Assembly: GCF_002072955.1 (NCBI RefSeq)
Contig: NZ_LPUF01000001.1
Location: 1,324,896-1,388,895, forward strand
Direction: 5' to 3'
DNA length: 64,000 nt
Origin: Methyloprofundus sedimenti
GTDB taxonomy: Bacteria > Pseudomonadota > Gammaproteobacteria > Methylococcales > Methylomonadaceae
The notes beneath the pieces were generated by a model, which worked only from the letters and a program-made list of their open reading frames with translations, did not search any database and had not been told where the DNA came from. The translations under genes were made by a program, and so were the position numbers. Shown here piece by piece: positions 19,046-27,188 of this stretch; the stretch's first letter is position 1, and each line of letters begins with the position of its first letter.

Positions 19046-19174
19046 ATGGAATGGTTACTTATTTTCAAAACGCTTTTTTTCTTAACCTGGCCTTTCTTAT
19101 TAATTGGAGCGATAATTTTCACAAAAAAACATCGTAGAAAAAAAGGTAAGGGCAGGAGCTTATGGAACCACTGA
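19046..19174 (+). CDS. 42-residue single-pass membrane protein
   Basis: A short frame begins at ATG 19046 with AGGAG at 19033-19037. The product starts MEWLLIFKTLFFLTWPFLLI, a strong membrane helix, and ends in a basic tail (KKHRRKKGKGRSLWNH). It starts about 60 bases after the rubredoxin stop in the same orientation, so cotranscription is likely. The basic tail suggests the C-terminus is cytoplasmic. Function unknown. It could be chance, but the ribosome site and helix make a real small protein plausible. Confidence 0.5.
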   Translation: MEWLLIFKTLFFLTWPFLLIGAIIFTKKHRRKKGKGRSLWNH

Positions 19175-19256
19175 ATTATATTAGTCGCAATTTGAACAAA
19201 CAGACGCTGTAAGACTTGCTCCCATTCGTTTGGCGCCTATTTTTTTCGATAGACAT

Positions 19257-19292
19257 AAAAAAACCGGCCACCCCTTTTGGGATTAGCCGGTT
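19257..19292 (-). terminator. intrinsic terminator of the cold-shock gene
   Basis: AACCGGC and GCCGGTT pair, with an inner CCCC/GGGG-like stem. On the minus strand the stem is followed by seven T. It lies about 57 bases past the csp stop. Confidence 0.75.
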
Positions 19293-19348
19293 CTTTAAAT
19301 TTAGCGCTAGCAGAACTAACGCCGCAAATCAGTTACTTAAAAAGTAAT

Positions 19349-19561
19349 TTAGATAACGTTTACGTTTTCAGCTTGCGGGCCTTTTTGGCCTTGCGCAACT
19401 GTAAACTCAACTTGTTGGCCTTCGTCTAAAGACTTGTAGCCGCCTGCGTTATTGATTTGTTGAAAATGTACGAAAACATCGGGGCCTGATTGTTGTTCAA
19501 TAAAGCCATAGCCTTTATCAGAATTAAACCATTTTACGGTGCCAGTAGTTGTAGTAGACAT
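19349..19561 (-). CDS. CspA-family cold-shock protein
   Basis: A 70-residue OB-fold protein. RNP motifs are present: [17 protein letters not shown] and DVFVHFQQI. Such proteins bind single-stranded RNA and DNA and melt RNA secondary structure. The gene has its own terminator, and a leader of about 150 bases lies upstream, which in this family often controls temperature response. Confidence 0.93.
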   Translation of the reverse strand: MSTTTTGTVKWFNSDKGYGFIEQQSGPDVFVHFQQINNAGGYKSLDEGQQVEFTVAQGQKGPQAENVNVI

Positions 19562-19871
19562 AATGAGTCCTATAATATTTTTTATATAAAACCTTAGAAT
19601 AAGGCAGGTAAAGCTGATAATGAGGAAATTACTTAATGAAGAACAGGACGAGCGACTACAGAAAAAACGGAAGAGACATCGAATTGGTAAAACAAAGGTA
19701 AATCAAATTTTCTAGCTAGAACCTATTATAAGCGGATTATTGTGCTTGTCAAATATTATTTATTTCTTATATTGCATACCCTGCTTGAACTGAAGCACCG
19801 CTCGGCTATCGCCCAACAGTTTTTATTCTCATTTCATTCATGGTATTTGCGGTAAGCATCAACATGAAGGG

Positions 19872-19911
19872 TGTCAAATATTGCAATAACGGATTATTGC
19901 AATATTTGACA
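19872..19911. repeat. perfect 18-bp inverted repeat with a CGGA loop
   Basis: TGTCAAATATTGCAATAA is followed by CGGA and then its exact complement. It lies between csp and the DUF2490 gene, 88 bases past the DUF2490 stop on the minus strand. There is no T-run immediately after either arm. It may be a relic of a mobile repeat or an unusual transcript end. Confidence 0.75.
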
Positions 19912-19998
19912 TCTTCGTTTTACTTGCTTAGATTCTGCTTAGTCAATCCGTAACGAAAATTATACAAGCCTACGATTTTAATTAATTAGTATGTGTTT

Positions 19999-20712
19999 TT
20001 AATAGTTTAGAAACAAATTAACCGAAAGAATATGATTCATTGCATCCGTTGTAGAGGTATTTCTGATGTATTGATTGATATAACCCACTTCAGATCGAAT
20101 GTTTTGGTTAAATTGGTAACCTAATCCGACAAAGACACGGTTTTGATCAAAACCGTTATCGGGATTCCAATCGGTTTTATTAATCACAACAAAGACTTCA
20201 TCCCATATGACTCCGCTTAATTTGGGTGCAACACTGAAAGGATGCTGATATTTGAAAAACTGGCGAAAACGCCAGCCGACATCGTCTCCCCGATCGTCAA
20301 AACGCTGTTCTAACCGGGTACGTGACATAAATATGCCATCGCTGAATTTTTCTGTCCATAACAGCTGCTGCCAAATTCGTTGTTCATCAAAATTGCTGCG
20401 AGGTGCTGGTGGGTTATTGGGAATCCAGGCATAACCCTGCCATAAACTGATGTTATCTCGAAAATAATAACCGAGCCCGGTTCTTAAAATACCTTGTGAA
20501 AATTGTGAGCTATCCTGCCCGAAACGGCCTTGACCTTCCAACCAAAGTTTTATGTTATCCGAATCAGAATTAAACTTGCCTAATGATAATATCGTTGTGA
20601 TATTTCCCCAGGTCTGAAAGTCCTGGTTTAACTGTTGAGCATTGGATGTAACAGAATTCAGGCCTAAAATAAACAAAGCTCCTGACCTGAATGTAGATGT
20701 TTTTTTTATCAT
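19999..20712 (-). CDS. DUF2490 outer-membrane beta-barrel-like protein
   Basis: A 237-residue protein with an N-terminal signal peptide ending near SNAQ. The body alternates aromatic strands (LWLEGQGRFGQDSS, GLGYYFRDNISLWQGYAW, RTRLEQRF, WRFRQFFKYQ) and ends in NLFLNY with a terminal aromatic residue, as outer-membrane barrels do. These features match DUF2490. Function unknown. No close neighbour on the same strand. Confidence 0.75.
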   Translation of the reverse strand: MIKKTSTFRSGALFILGLNSVTSNAQQLNQDFQTWGNITTILSLGKFNSDSDNIKLWLEGQGRFGQDSSQFSQGILRTGLGYYFRDNISLWQGYAWIPNNPPAPRSNFDEQRIWQQLLWTEKFSDGIFMSRTRLEQRFDDRGDDVGWRFRQFFKYQHPFSVAPKLSGVIWDEVFVVINKTDWNPDNGFDQNRVFVGLGYQFNQNIRSEVGYINQYIRNTSTTDAMNHILSVNLFLNY

Positions 20713-21301
20713 CTGATTTTACTAATCCTGAACAAGCAGCTAAAAATATAAACTATATCGTAAATACATTAACAAACTATTCACTGTTTGAAAATCAGTT
20801 CTGAATAGTCTGTTTAAATAATCGGTAGATACTATAATTTTCCGCAATTTTAATTTAATTTCCTATAAGCGGCTACCAACTTACCCAATATTGATATTCT
20901 CTGAAATTGTACATAAACCACAATATCAATCTAGTGGATCATCATAAAAAAATAATAGAGAGATAGATAGAAATGATTCAACAAACACTGACTTAACTCA
21001 AAGACCTACGACTATCAGCTATAGTCAACGCATTCGTACAACAGTCAGATTTCTGTCGAGAAGTATATGAGCTGGAGGATAAATTTATAATTCCTGAATT
21101 ATTTCCTCCATGAGGAAATCATCCGTGCTACCGGATGAATCCAAGGGTATGGGTAAAGAGCTACCCTGACAATGTAACAAAGAAGGCCTTCGCTTCTGGA
21201 GAGTCAATCGTGAAAAATATTGTATCGTAATAACAACAACCTGGGTAAGTACTAGAGAAACGTTGGACTTTAAGCTTCAGGAATTGCGAAAAATTAGAAC
21301 T
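20713..21301. other. intergenic with a possible IstB scrap
   Basis: Apart from a small IstB-like fragment at 20973-21080, no gene is visible. The region has a TGAGGAAATC and a TTTCCTCCATGAGGAAA inverted repeat near 21101-21117. Confidence 0.4.
20973..21080 (+). pseudogene. possible IS21 helper (IstB) N-terminal remnant
   Basis: From ATG 20973 the frame reads MIQQTLT, a stop, then LKDLRLSAIVNAFVQQ. This matches the start of IstB-type ATPases (TLxxLxxLRLxxMxxAF). Nothing further of istB or istA is seen. The match is short, so this is tentative. Confidence 0.35.
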
Positions 21302-21368
21302 ATGATATCGATTCGATATCATATACAATAAAAACTCTTCTTTAGTTATGATATCGATTCGATATCAT
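21302..21368 (+). promoter_or_regulatory. tandem 21-bp palindromes upstream of sulP
   Basis: Two identical palindromes occupy 21302-21322 and 21348-21368. Each has arms ATGATATCGA and TCGATATCAT around a single T. Their centres are 46 bases apart, slightly more than four helical turns, and the second ends 35 bases before the sulP start. Flanking bases are also repeated (ATxCAATAA). They look like operator sites for a dimeric regulator. Confidence 0.65.
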
Positions 21369-21403
21369 ATGCAATAACAAACTTCTTCTTTGGGCTATTG
21401 GAC

Positions 21404-22999
21404 ATGATACATAAACATAAACAATATTATTTTCGCCATCTAAAAGACGATATTCCAGCGGGAATAGTAGTGTTTTTAGTAGCATTACCTTTATGCCTCG
21501 GAATAGCTCTGGCATCAGGGGCACCTTTATTTTCTGGTTTAATTGGTGGACTGATAGGTGGGCTCGTTCTTTCCTGGCTCAGTGGCTCTCAACTTGCTGT
21601 TTCGGGCCCTGCCGCCGGTTTAACCGTTATCGTTTTTAATGCCATTGAAACCCTTGGCGGTTTTCAGGGCTTGCTGGTTGCCTGTGTGTTAGCAGGAATT
21701 ATACAACTGGTATTGGGGTGTCTGAGAGCCGGAATAATAGGGGCATTTTTTCCCGCTGCCGTTATTGAAGGCATGCTGGCCGCAATTGGTTTAATTTTGA
21801 TTATCAAACAGATTCCTCATGCCACGGGACACGATAGCAGTTTTGAAGGGGATGAAAGCTATATGGAGGAAACTGCCAGATCCAGTTTTACTGAGTTATT
21901 TGATGCCTTAGGAGGTATTTCTCCAGGTTCGTTGATTATCAGTATTGTGGCATTGTTACTGTTAATGCTCTGGAGCACACCCTGGTTTAAAAATCAAAAC
22001 TGGTTAAAACTGATTCCTGGACCTTTGGTAGCAGTCATTTGGGGCGTTGCCTATAACGGGTTCACTCGTCAGTTTGCGCCCAACTGGGCAGTTAGAAGCG
22101 AACATTTGGTCAACTTGCCGGTCTCAAAAAATGCCACAGATTTTTTTAATAATTTTGTACTGCCAGACGCCAGTTATCTTAGCCATCTTGGCAACCCGCA
22201 TGTTTATACCGTTGCCGTAACGATTGCGATAATCGCCAGCCTGGAAACGCTGTTAAGCCTTGAAGCGACTGATAAACTGGACCCTATGAAACGTCTCGCA
22301 CCCACCAATCGAGAGCTGAAGGCGCAAGGTGTTGGTAATATTATCAGTGGCTTACTAGGCGGTTTGCCTGTCACCGCCGTTATAGTGCGCAGTGCAGCCA
22401 GCATCAACGCAGGGGGAACAACCCGTGTAGCCTGTTTTACTCATGGCGTGTTATTGTTGCTCAGCGTCATGTTTTTGTCACAATACCTCAACTATATCCC
22501 ACTTGCTTGTTTAGCGGCAATTTTGTTGTATACAGGTTATAAGTTGGCCAATCCGGCTTTATTCAAGTCGTTTTACCAAAAAGGCATGAGTCAATTTCTT
22601 CCTTTTATTATTACTGTGATTGCAATTCTGGTTACTGATTTATTAAAAGGAATGGCCATAGGAATGGTTATTGGCCTGTTTTTTGTTATCAAAGCCAATT
22701 ATCATGCAGCCATTACACTTACTCAAGATGTTTCACACTACCTGCTGACACTGAACAAAGATGTTTCTTTTCTGAATAAAGCCTTATTAAGAAAATTTAT
22801 TTTAAGCATCCCGGGAGATAGTTCAGTCACCATCGATGCGAGCAAAGCCCGGTTTATTGATCATGATATTTTGGAAACGATTGAAGATTTCCTGACGACT
22901 GCACCTGACGACAATATCACGGTTGAAATCATTGATCTGTATGGGAAAGAAAAGACCAGAAAACACGAGTCTCTGGTGGTTTTAAATGGTCGGACGTGA
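21404..22999 (+). CDS. SulP-family anion (probably bicarbonate) transporter
   Basis: About 531 residues. The N-terminus (FRHLKDDIPAGIVVFLVALPLCLGIALASGAP) begins a bundle of ten or more membrane segments; LAVSGPAAGLTVIV is the SulP signature region. A STAS domain ends the protein (SVTIDASKARFIDHDILETI). The ATG at 21404 is two codons inside a TTG and is preferred. Bacterial SulP proteins carry sulphate, bicarbonate or dicarboxylates. Bicarbonate is favoured by the adjacent relic of another SulP joined to carbonic anhydrase sequence. Two palindromic operators precede it. Confidence 0.85.
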   Translation: MIHKHKQYYFRHLKDDIPAGIVVFLVALPLCLGIALASGAPLFSGLIGGLIGGLVLSWLSGSQLAVSGPAAGLTVIVFNAIETLGGFQGLLVACVLAGIIQLVLGCLRAGIIGAFFPAAVIEGMLAAIGLILIIKQIPHATGHDSSFEGDESYMEETARSSFTELFDALGGISPGSLIISIVALLLLMLWSTPWFKNQNWLKLIPGPLVAVIWGVAYNGFTRQFAPNWAVRSEHLVNLPVSKNATDFFNNFVLPDASYLSHLGNPHVYTVAVTIAIIASLETLLSLEATDKLDPMKRLAPTNRELKAQGVGNIISGLLGGLPVTAVIVRSAASINAGGTTRVACFTHGVLLLLSVMFLSQYLNYIPLACLAAILLYTGYKLANPALFKSFYQKGMSQFLPFIITVIAILVTDLLKGMAIGMVIGLFFVIKANYHAAITLTQDVSHYLLTLNKDVSFLNKALLRKFILSIPGDSSVTIDASKARFIDHDILETIEDFLTTAPDDNITVEIIDLYGKEKTRKHESLVVLNGRT

Positions 23000-23137
23000 A
23001 TCGTATGCGCTCGGTAAGCGTTGGCTTTATATGCTAACGACGGCAATATCTACCCGGGTAAAGTCAGGTTTATGAAAACATAAGCTATAAAAATATAGAT
23101 TAATGGACGCTCTATCGCTAAAAGCAATAGACTATTC

Positions 23138-23519
23138 GCAAACTTGAAATACAATGTGCCGGCGGGTGTAGCAGTTTTTTTAATATCCATCCCGTTATCC
23201 ATAGGAATCGCACTGGCTTCCAGCGCTTCCTGTTCTCTAGCTTGATTGCCGGTATTATCGGCGGAATAATAATTGCTCCATTAAGTGGTTCATCATTGGG
23301 CGTCAGCGGTTCGACAGCGGGCCTCGCGATTATTGTCTTGTCGGCCTTGTAGCAACACTGGGCTTCAATGCTTTTCTGCTGGCCCTGGTTGATGGCAGGC
23401 ATTATTCAGGTCAGCATGGATCTGGAAAAACTGGGGATTATTACTTTCCATCTTCAGTCATTAACGGCATGCTGTCCGGAATAGGCTTTATTTTGTTGCT
23501 GAAGCAAATCCCCCATGCG
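23138..23519 (+). pseudogene. decayed second SulP transporter, N-terminal part
   Basis: With two or more frame changes the stretch reads [63 protein letters not shown] and INGMLSGIGFILLLKQIPHA. Every piece aligns with the intact SulP gene just upstream or with family signatures. Frameshifts occur near 23230 and 23345-23390. The rest of the transporter is deleted and the sequence passes straight into a carbonic anhydrase tail. It is not expressed as a whole protein. Confidence 0.8.
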
Positions 23520-23521
23520 AT

Positions 23522-23719
23522 GTGCGCGTGGGGGCTGGTAATGTTATTAATGACGGCCTTGTACGAAAGGTGGCCGATAAAACTGCGCAATTGACCGTTG
23601 AGCAAATTCGCAGCAAAAGTCCTTTATTAAACGTCCTGGGGCAAAGCTTTGAGATTCGCAAAGTCGGTACAATGTACGACATTGAAACCGGAAAAGTTAA
23701 ATTCTATTCAGATGTTTAA
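23522..23719 (+). pseudogene. carbonic anhydrase C-terminal remnant
   Basis: The frame reads VEQIRSKSPLLNVL then IRKVGTMYDIETGKVKFY. This is the typical final helix and strand of beta-carbonic anhydrases (xVEQIRxxSPxL, KIVGAMYDxxTGKV). No zinc motif remains. The junction with the SulP relic suggests a deletion between neighbouring transporter and enzyme genes. Confidence 0.7.
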
Positions 23720-24178
23720 TAACAGAGTGCGCTGAGCCACACATGATGATCTATGTAATCGAATGTACTAATCAGATTCATTCTGATTGACCTAGTCATC
23801 ACTCTGTATGATCTGATGCTGGACGCATTATTTTCAGTCCTGCATATCGCCATTTACTCTTGAGGAACTTATTGAACTTGTTTTTCATGCCACCCGCAAA
23901 CAAAGCCAAATTGTTGTTTTTTATCTACTGTAGCTTATTTTTATGTACGGACTTTTTCGGCTTAGGCGTGTGCTGCCCTATTTTTTAAAGCAACTTAAAG
24001 AACAACTACTTTGTCACTAGCATGCAGTATAAATCACTCATAACAAGTTATTGGAGACAGCCATCTTTACTCAAAAATAAAATAAGTCTTAGTTTGGTTG
24101 CTATTCAATTGCTTAGCCTTCTGAGTTGTCAATTTTAAGGTTCGAAAAGAATTGCTATAGAAAGATGAATCTGCTACT
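23720..24178. other. intergenic
   Basis: No gene seen. A hairpin with arms AATCAGA and TCTGATT lies at 23770-23788, 50 bases past the carbonic anhydrase relic. Confidence 0.4.
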
Positions 24179-24199
24179 ATAATAGCGAATCGATATTAT
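24179..24199 (+). promoter_or_regulatory. third copy of the 21-bp palindrome (degenerate)
   Basis: Arms ATAATAGCGA and TCGATATTAT surround a single A. It keeps the spacing and most bases of the two palindromes upstream of sulP (8 and 9 of 10 per arm). It lies 30 bases before the next start codon. Confidence 0.5.
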
Positions 24200-24228
24200 T
24201 ATAATAATTAAACGATGAGGTAGTGAGT

Positions 24229-24804
24229 ATGAAAACAATCCAAATTTGTCCTGGGCTCTTGGCGCTAGGTCTTTTTATCACCACAATAACAACGCTTCAT
24301 GCGGCGCCTATTCCTGGTTATTTAGTGCTCAAAGAAACAGAAGTCGAGGTGGAAAGTGAGGGTAGCAATAAAGTGCTCAAACTAGAAATCAAGACCCAGG
24401 CGCCTATCCCGGTTGATGGTAAATCCGGTGCTTTCGGTTATGCGGCTTTAACCGACGGAGGTAATAACCTCTTAGTTTTAGTGACCCATCTACCGATAGA
24501 CGACAGCTCTTATGAACATCCAGAAAGTGGCTTCCACACGCATGTGCTCGATTTGAAAGCGCCGGGAGAGGCGTGTGCCGGCGCTGATTTTGAAGTTGAC
24601 CTTGCTAATTCTGGAAAAAACAAGGCATTCGACGCTGACTATCGATGGAAAACAAAAGGAAATAAAATTAGTGTAAAAAAAGTTCCTGTAGCTGACTTAG
24701 GTGATGCCGGTGTTGAATCGATTGTGTCTTTTACCTTGAAACCGATTCTAGATGCTAATAATAAACCCACTCATCTTTGCGTGAAGGTGATGGATCAAAA
24801 TTAA
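24229..24804 (+). CDS. exported hypothetical protein
   Basis: The start at ATG 24229 has GAGG eight bases upstream; a GTG at 24223 is less likely. The product of about 191 residues has a signal peptide ending at TLHA. The mature part is a soluble beta-rich domain with HLPIDDSSYEHPESGFHTHVLDL, rich in His and acidic residues and so perhaps metal-binding, and two cysteines. I do not recognise the family. A palindrome like those before sulP lies just upstream, so it may share regulation with the transporter. Confidence 0.6.
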   Translation: MKTIQICPGLLALGLFITTITTLHAAPIPGYLVLKETEVEVESEGSNKVLKLEIKTQAPIPVDGKSGAFGYAALTDGGNNLLVLVTHLPIDDSSYEHPESGFHTHVLDLKAPGEACAGADFEVDLANSGKNKAFDADYRWKTKGNKISVKKVPVADLGDAGVESIVSFTLKPILDANNKPTHLCVKVMDQN

Positions 24805-25114
24805 ACTGTTACAAACTTTGGCCCGTAGCACAGGGATGTGCTGCACAAAATAATAACGGGTGCAAGGTTCTGACAGTATCTATGCAAATACTTGAATATA
24901 AAGTGTTTTCGGAGTGTTTTCGGAGTACTTTCGTGTACACTCGATACCGACAATCCCTGTCGGAATGTCGGTGTCTTGAGGACCGATAAAATTAGCTGAA
25001 CGTGGTACGTATTCAGTTTTCAATTTGGAAAAACAACCTGTTTTTTCATTTCTGACCAGGGCTTGTATTTTTGCATAACCAAAAGCGAACAGGCCACCAG
25101 AGCTATCAGGTTCA
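24805..25114. other. intergenic with small repeats
   Basis: A short direct repeat (GTGTTTTCGGAGT, then GTTTTCGGAGT) lies near 24903-24927. A hairpin (CCGACA/TGTCGG) is at 24947-24962. No gene is supported; a GTG-started frame across 24777-24989 looks spurious. Confidence 0.4.
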
Positions 25115-25145
25115 AAATGGGTGTTTCAGTTTAACGCGTCTCCCA

Positions 25146-25153
25146 TTGTTATT
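25146..25153 (+). repeat. IS1595 target-site duplication, left
   Basis: TTGTTATT precedes the left IS tip. The same eight bases follow the right tip at 26210-26217. Eight bases is the expected duplication length for the IS1595 family. Confidence 0.85.
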
Positions 25154-26209
25154 GGCTATGTCACCGTAAAGTATGGAATTTCATATAACAAGAGCGTATA
25201 AGTAAATAAAGCCCATGTAAATTAAGGAGATAGTTATGAAAGCCCCAGAGTTTTTAGAGTTCATTTCCGAAATAAATCAACTTGACCACCATCAACGCAC
25301 TGTTCTAACGAAAGCACTGGATCAACTAGAGGACGAACCTAAGGTTTTTGATTTAATTGAAACAATATTTGATAGCAAAGGTAAATGCCCTCATTGCTCC
25401 CATACCGAAAGCCACAGGCATGGAATAAAAGATGGCCTTCAGCGCTACCGCTGTAAAGCCTGCAAAAAGACATTTAATGCTTTGACAGGAACGCCTCTTG
25501 CTCATCTACGCCTCAAGTCAAAGTGGCTTGATTACTTAGGAGCTATCGCAGAATCATTGACTGTCCGGCAGGCAGCTAAAGAAATTAATGTGCATCGAAC
25601 TACAACCTTTCGATGGCGGCACCGTTTTTTAAGCTGGATTCAGCAGGATCGTCCCAGTGCTCTTCATGGCATTACAGAAGCTGATGAAACCTACTTACTT
25701 GAGTCACATAAAGGAGAACGCCATCTCAATCGTCAACCAAGGAAACGAGGGGGCTGTGCGACTAAGCGAGGGATTTCTGATGAGCAAATGTGCATTTTAA
25801 TTGCTCGTGATCGCTCAAAACAAACCGTAGATTTTGTGACAGGTAATGGCCCAATAAGCAAAATTGTTCTTGATACGCATTTAAAGCCAATACTAGACCA
25901 GGATGCCCTCCTTGTGAGTGATGGCAATCCAACTTATGGTGCATTTTGTAAAGCTGAAAAAGTATCTCATGAAATCGTTAACATGAGTCAAGGGCAGCGG
26001 GTGACTAAAGGGGCCTATCATATACAAAATGTCAATGCATACCACCACCGTTTTAAATCATGGCTAGACCGCTTTCATGGTGTAGCCACCAAGTATTTAC
26101 CTAATTATTTGGCTTGGTGCAGAATTATGGATCGGAACCACAATCTAACCCCTGAGCAATTGTTACATTCTGCTCTGGGTGATTTTCAATACTTAACGGT
26201 GACATAGCC
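25154..26209 (+). mobile_element. IS1595-family insertion sequence, complete
   Basis: The element is 1056 bp. Its tips are inverted repeats: GGCTATGTCACCGT at the left and the complement of CGGTGACATAGCC at the right, with further matching AAGTAT inside. It carries one full transposase gene whose stop codon lies in the right repeat. The intact gene, tips and duplication show a recent insertion. The empty target is seen at 18487-18558. Confidence 0.9.
25236..26207 (+). CDS. IS1595-family transposase (ISXO2-like)
   Basis: 323 residues. An N-terminal zinc ribbon (CPHCSHTESHRHG, CKACKKTF) is followed by a helix-turn-helix region (VRQAAKEINVHRTTTFRW) and the ISXO2-like DDE domain: TEADETYL, VSDGNPTYGAF and a C-terminal HIQNVNAYHHRFKSW. 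AAGGAGA precedes the ATG. No frame damage is seen, so it is probably active. Confidence 0.92.
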   Translation: MKAPEFLEFISEINQLDHHQRTVLTKALDQLEDEPKVFDLIETIFDSKGKCPHCSHTESHRHGIKDGLQRYRCKACKKTFNALTGTPLAHLRLKSKWLDYLGAIAESLTVRQAAKEINVHRTTTFRWRHRFLSWIQQDRPSALHGITEADETYLLESHKGERHLNRQPRKRGGCATKRGISDEQMCILIARDRSKQTVDFVTGNGPISKIVLDTHLKPILDQDALLVSDGNPTYGAFCKAEKVSHEIVNMSQGQRVTKGAYHIQNVNAYHHRFKSWLDRFHGVATKYLPNYLAWCRIMDRNHNLTPEQLLHSALGDFQYLTVT

Positions 26210-26385
26210 TTGTTATTTGCAAACAGCCATCCGAAATTATTAAGTGTCTGTCTCGTCGAATGACTGAAGCCTATGAAAAAATAATGTATTCTGCCTAGCA
26301 CTCTAAAGCAACTTTGTAATATAGAATGAAACAATAATCCATTTCAATTTAAAAAAGCCGAGTTTTCATTGGTAAAAAGGAATAT

Positions 26386-27084
26386 ATGACAATCCTGAAT
26401 CGTTTCGTTGTATCACTGCTTATGGTTTTGAACTCTGAAACATTCAGTATGTCTATCAATGAGCTACATCTAGCCAACAATGTTGATTCAACAAAAATAA
26501 TTTATCTGGTCAGCCATGGTTGGCATGCGGGGATTGTATTAAATCAGGCAGACATACCCGATACCGTATGGCGGGAAAGTCAGGATTTCCCTAATGCAAA
26601 ATATCTTGAAATTGGATGGGGCGACAAAGATTATTATCAGACACCTAACCCTCACTTAGGTATAGCAATTAAAGCGATACTTTGGCCTACGCCCAGTGTT
26701 CTGCACATTGTTGGTTTTAATAAAGCCGTTACTTCCTATTTTCCCTCAAGTGAAATTATCGAAGTTCGCCTGTCTAATGAGGGTTTTGAACGCATGATAC
26801 GTTATATTGCAGCAAGCCATTACCAAGACCCGGATGGCATCTCAAAGCCTATTGCTAAAGGTCTTTACGGTAACAGTCAGTTTTATTTATCTGGAGAAAC
26901 ATACCACTTGTTCAAAACCTGCAATGCCTGGACTGCTGAAGCACTGTTGACTGCCGGCTGTCCAATCAGGCCCGCCTTTACCATTACTGTGGAAGGGTTG
27001 ATGTCTCAAATCAGGTCTTTTGGAGCGGTTATTCAAAAGCAAGCCAAAGGACCTGAACGCCTTGATCTATCTCTTTTTGAGTGA
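26386..27084 (+). CDS. DUF2459-family exported protein
   Basis: 232 residues with a weak N-terminal signal or anchor. The family hallmarks are IIYLVSHGWHAGIVL, EIGWGDKDYYQTP and CNAWTAEALLTAGCPI; the His, Cys and Asn residues suggest a papain-like hydrolase fold, but no activity is known to me. A broken partial copy of its 3' end lies at 32922-33090. The next gene, a lipase, begins about 100 bases on. Confidence 0.8.
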   Translation: MTILNRFVVSLLMVLNSETFSMSINELHLANNVDSTKIIYLVSHGWHAGIVLNQADIPDTVWRESQDFPNAKYLEIGWGDKDYYQTPNPHLGIAIKAILWPTPSVLHIVGFNKAVTSYFPSSEIIEVRLSNEGFERMIRYIAASHYQDPDGISKPIAKGLYGNSQFYLSGETYHLFKTCNAWTAEALLTAGCPIRPAFTITVEGLMSQIRSFGAVIQKQAKGPERLDLSLFE

Positions 27085-27188
27085 ATAATTCGCAACTCTG
27101 GACCCGGCCCTTAGATTCCCTGCTTACGCAAAGTAAGAATTGGATTATAATGAATTCTATTACTTAACCATCACTGTAGGCACTTTGT

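Larger units (their letters stand above)
25115..26250 (+). repeat. 72-bp repeat, copy split by IS1595
   Basis: The outer parts 25115-25153 and 26210-26250 together match the continuous copy at 18487-18558. The break coincides exactly with the IS1595 ends and an 8-bp duplication. Confidence 0.75.

Noticed and set aside
24777-24989. GTG-started frame overlapping the end of the secreted protein gene
   Set aside because: Low-complexity translation, overlap with a better gene and no ribosome site.
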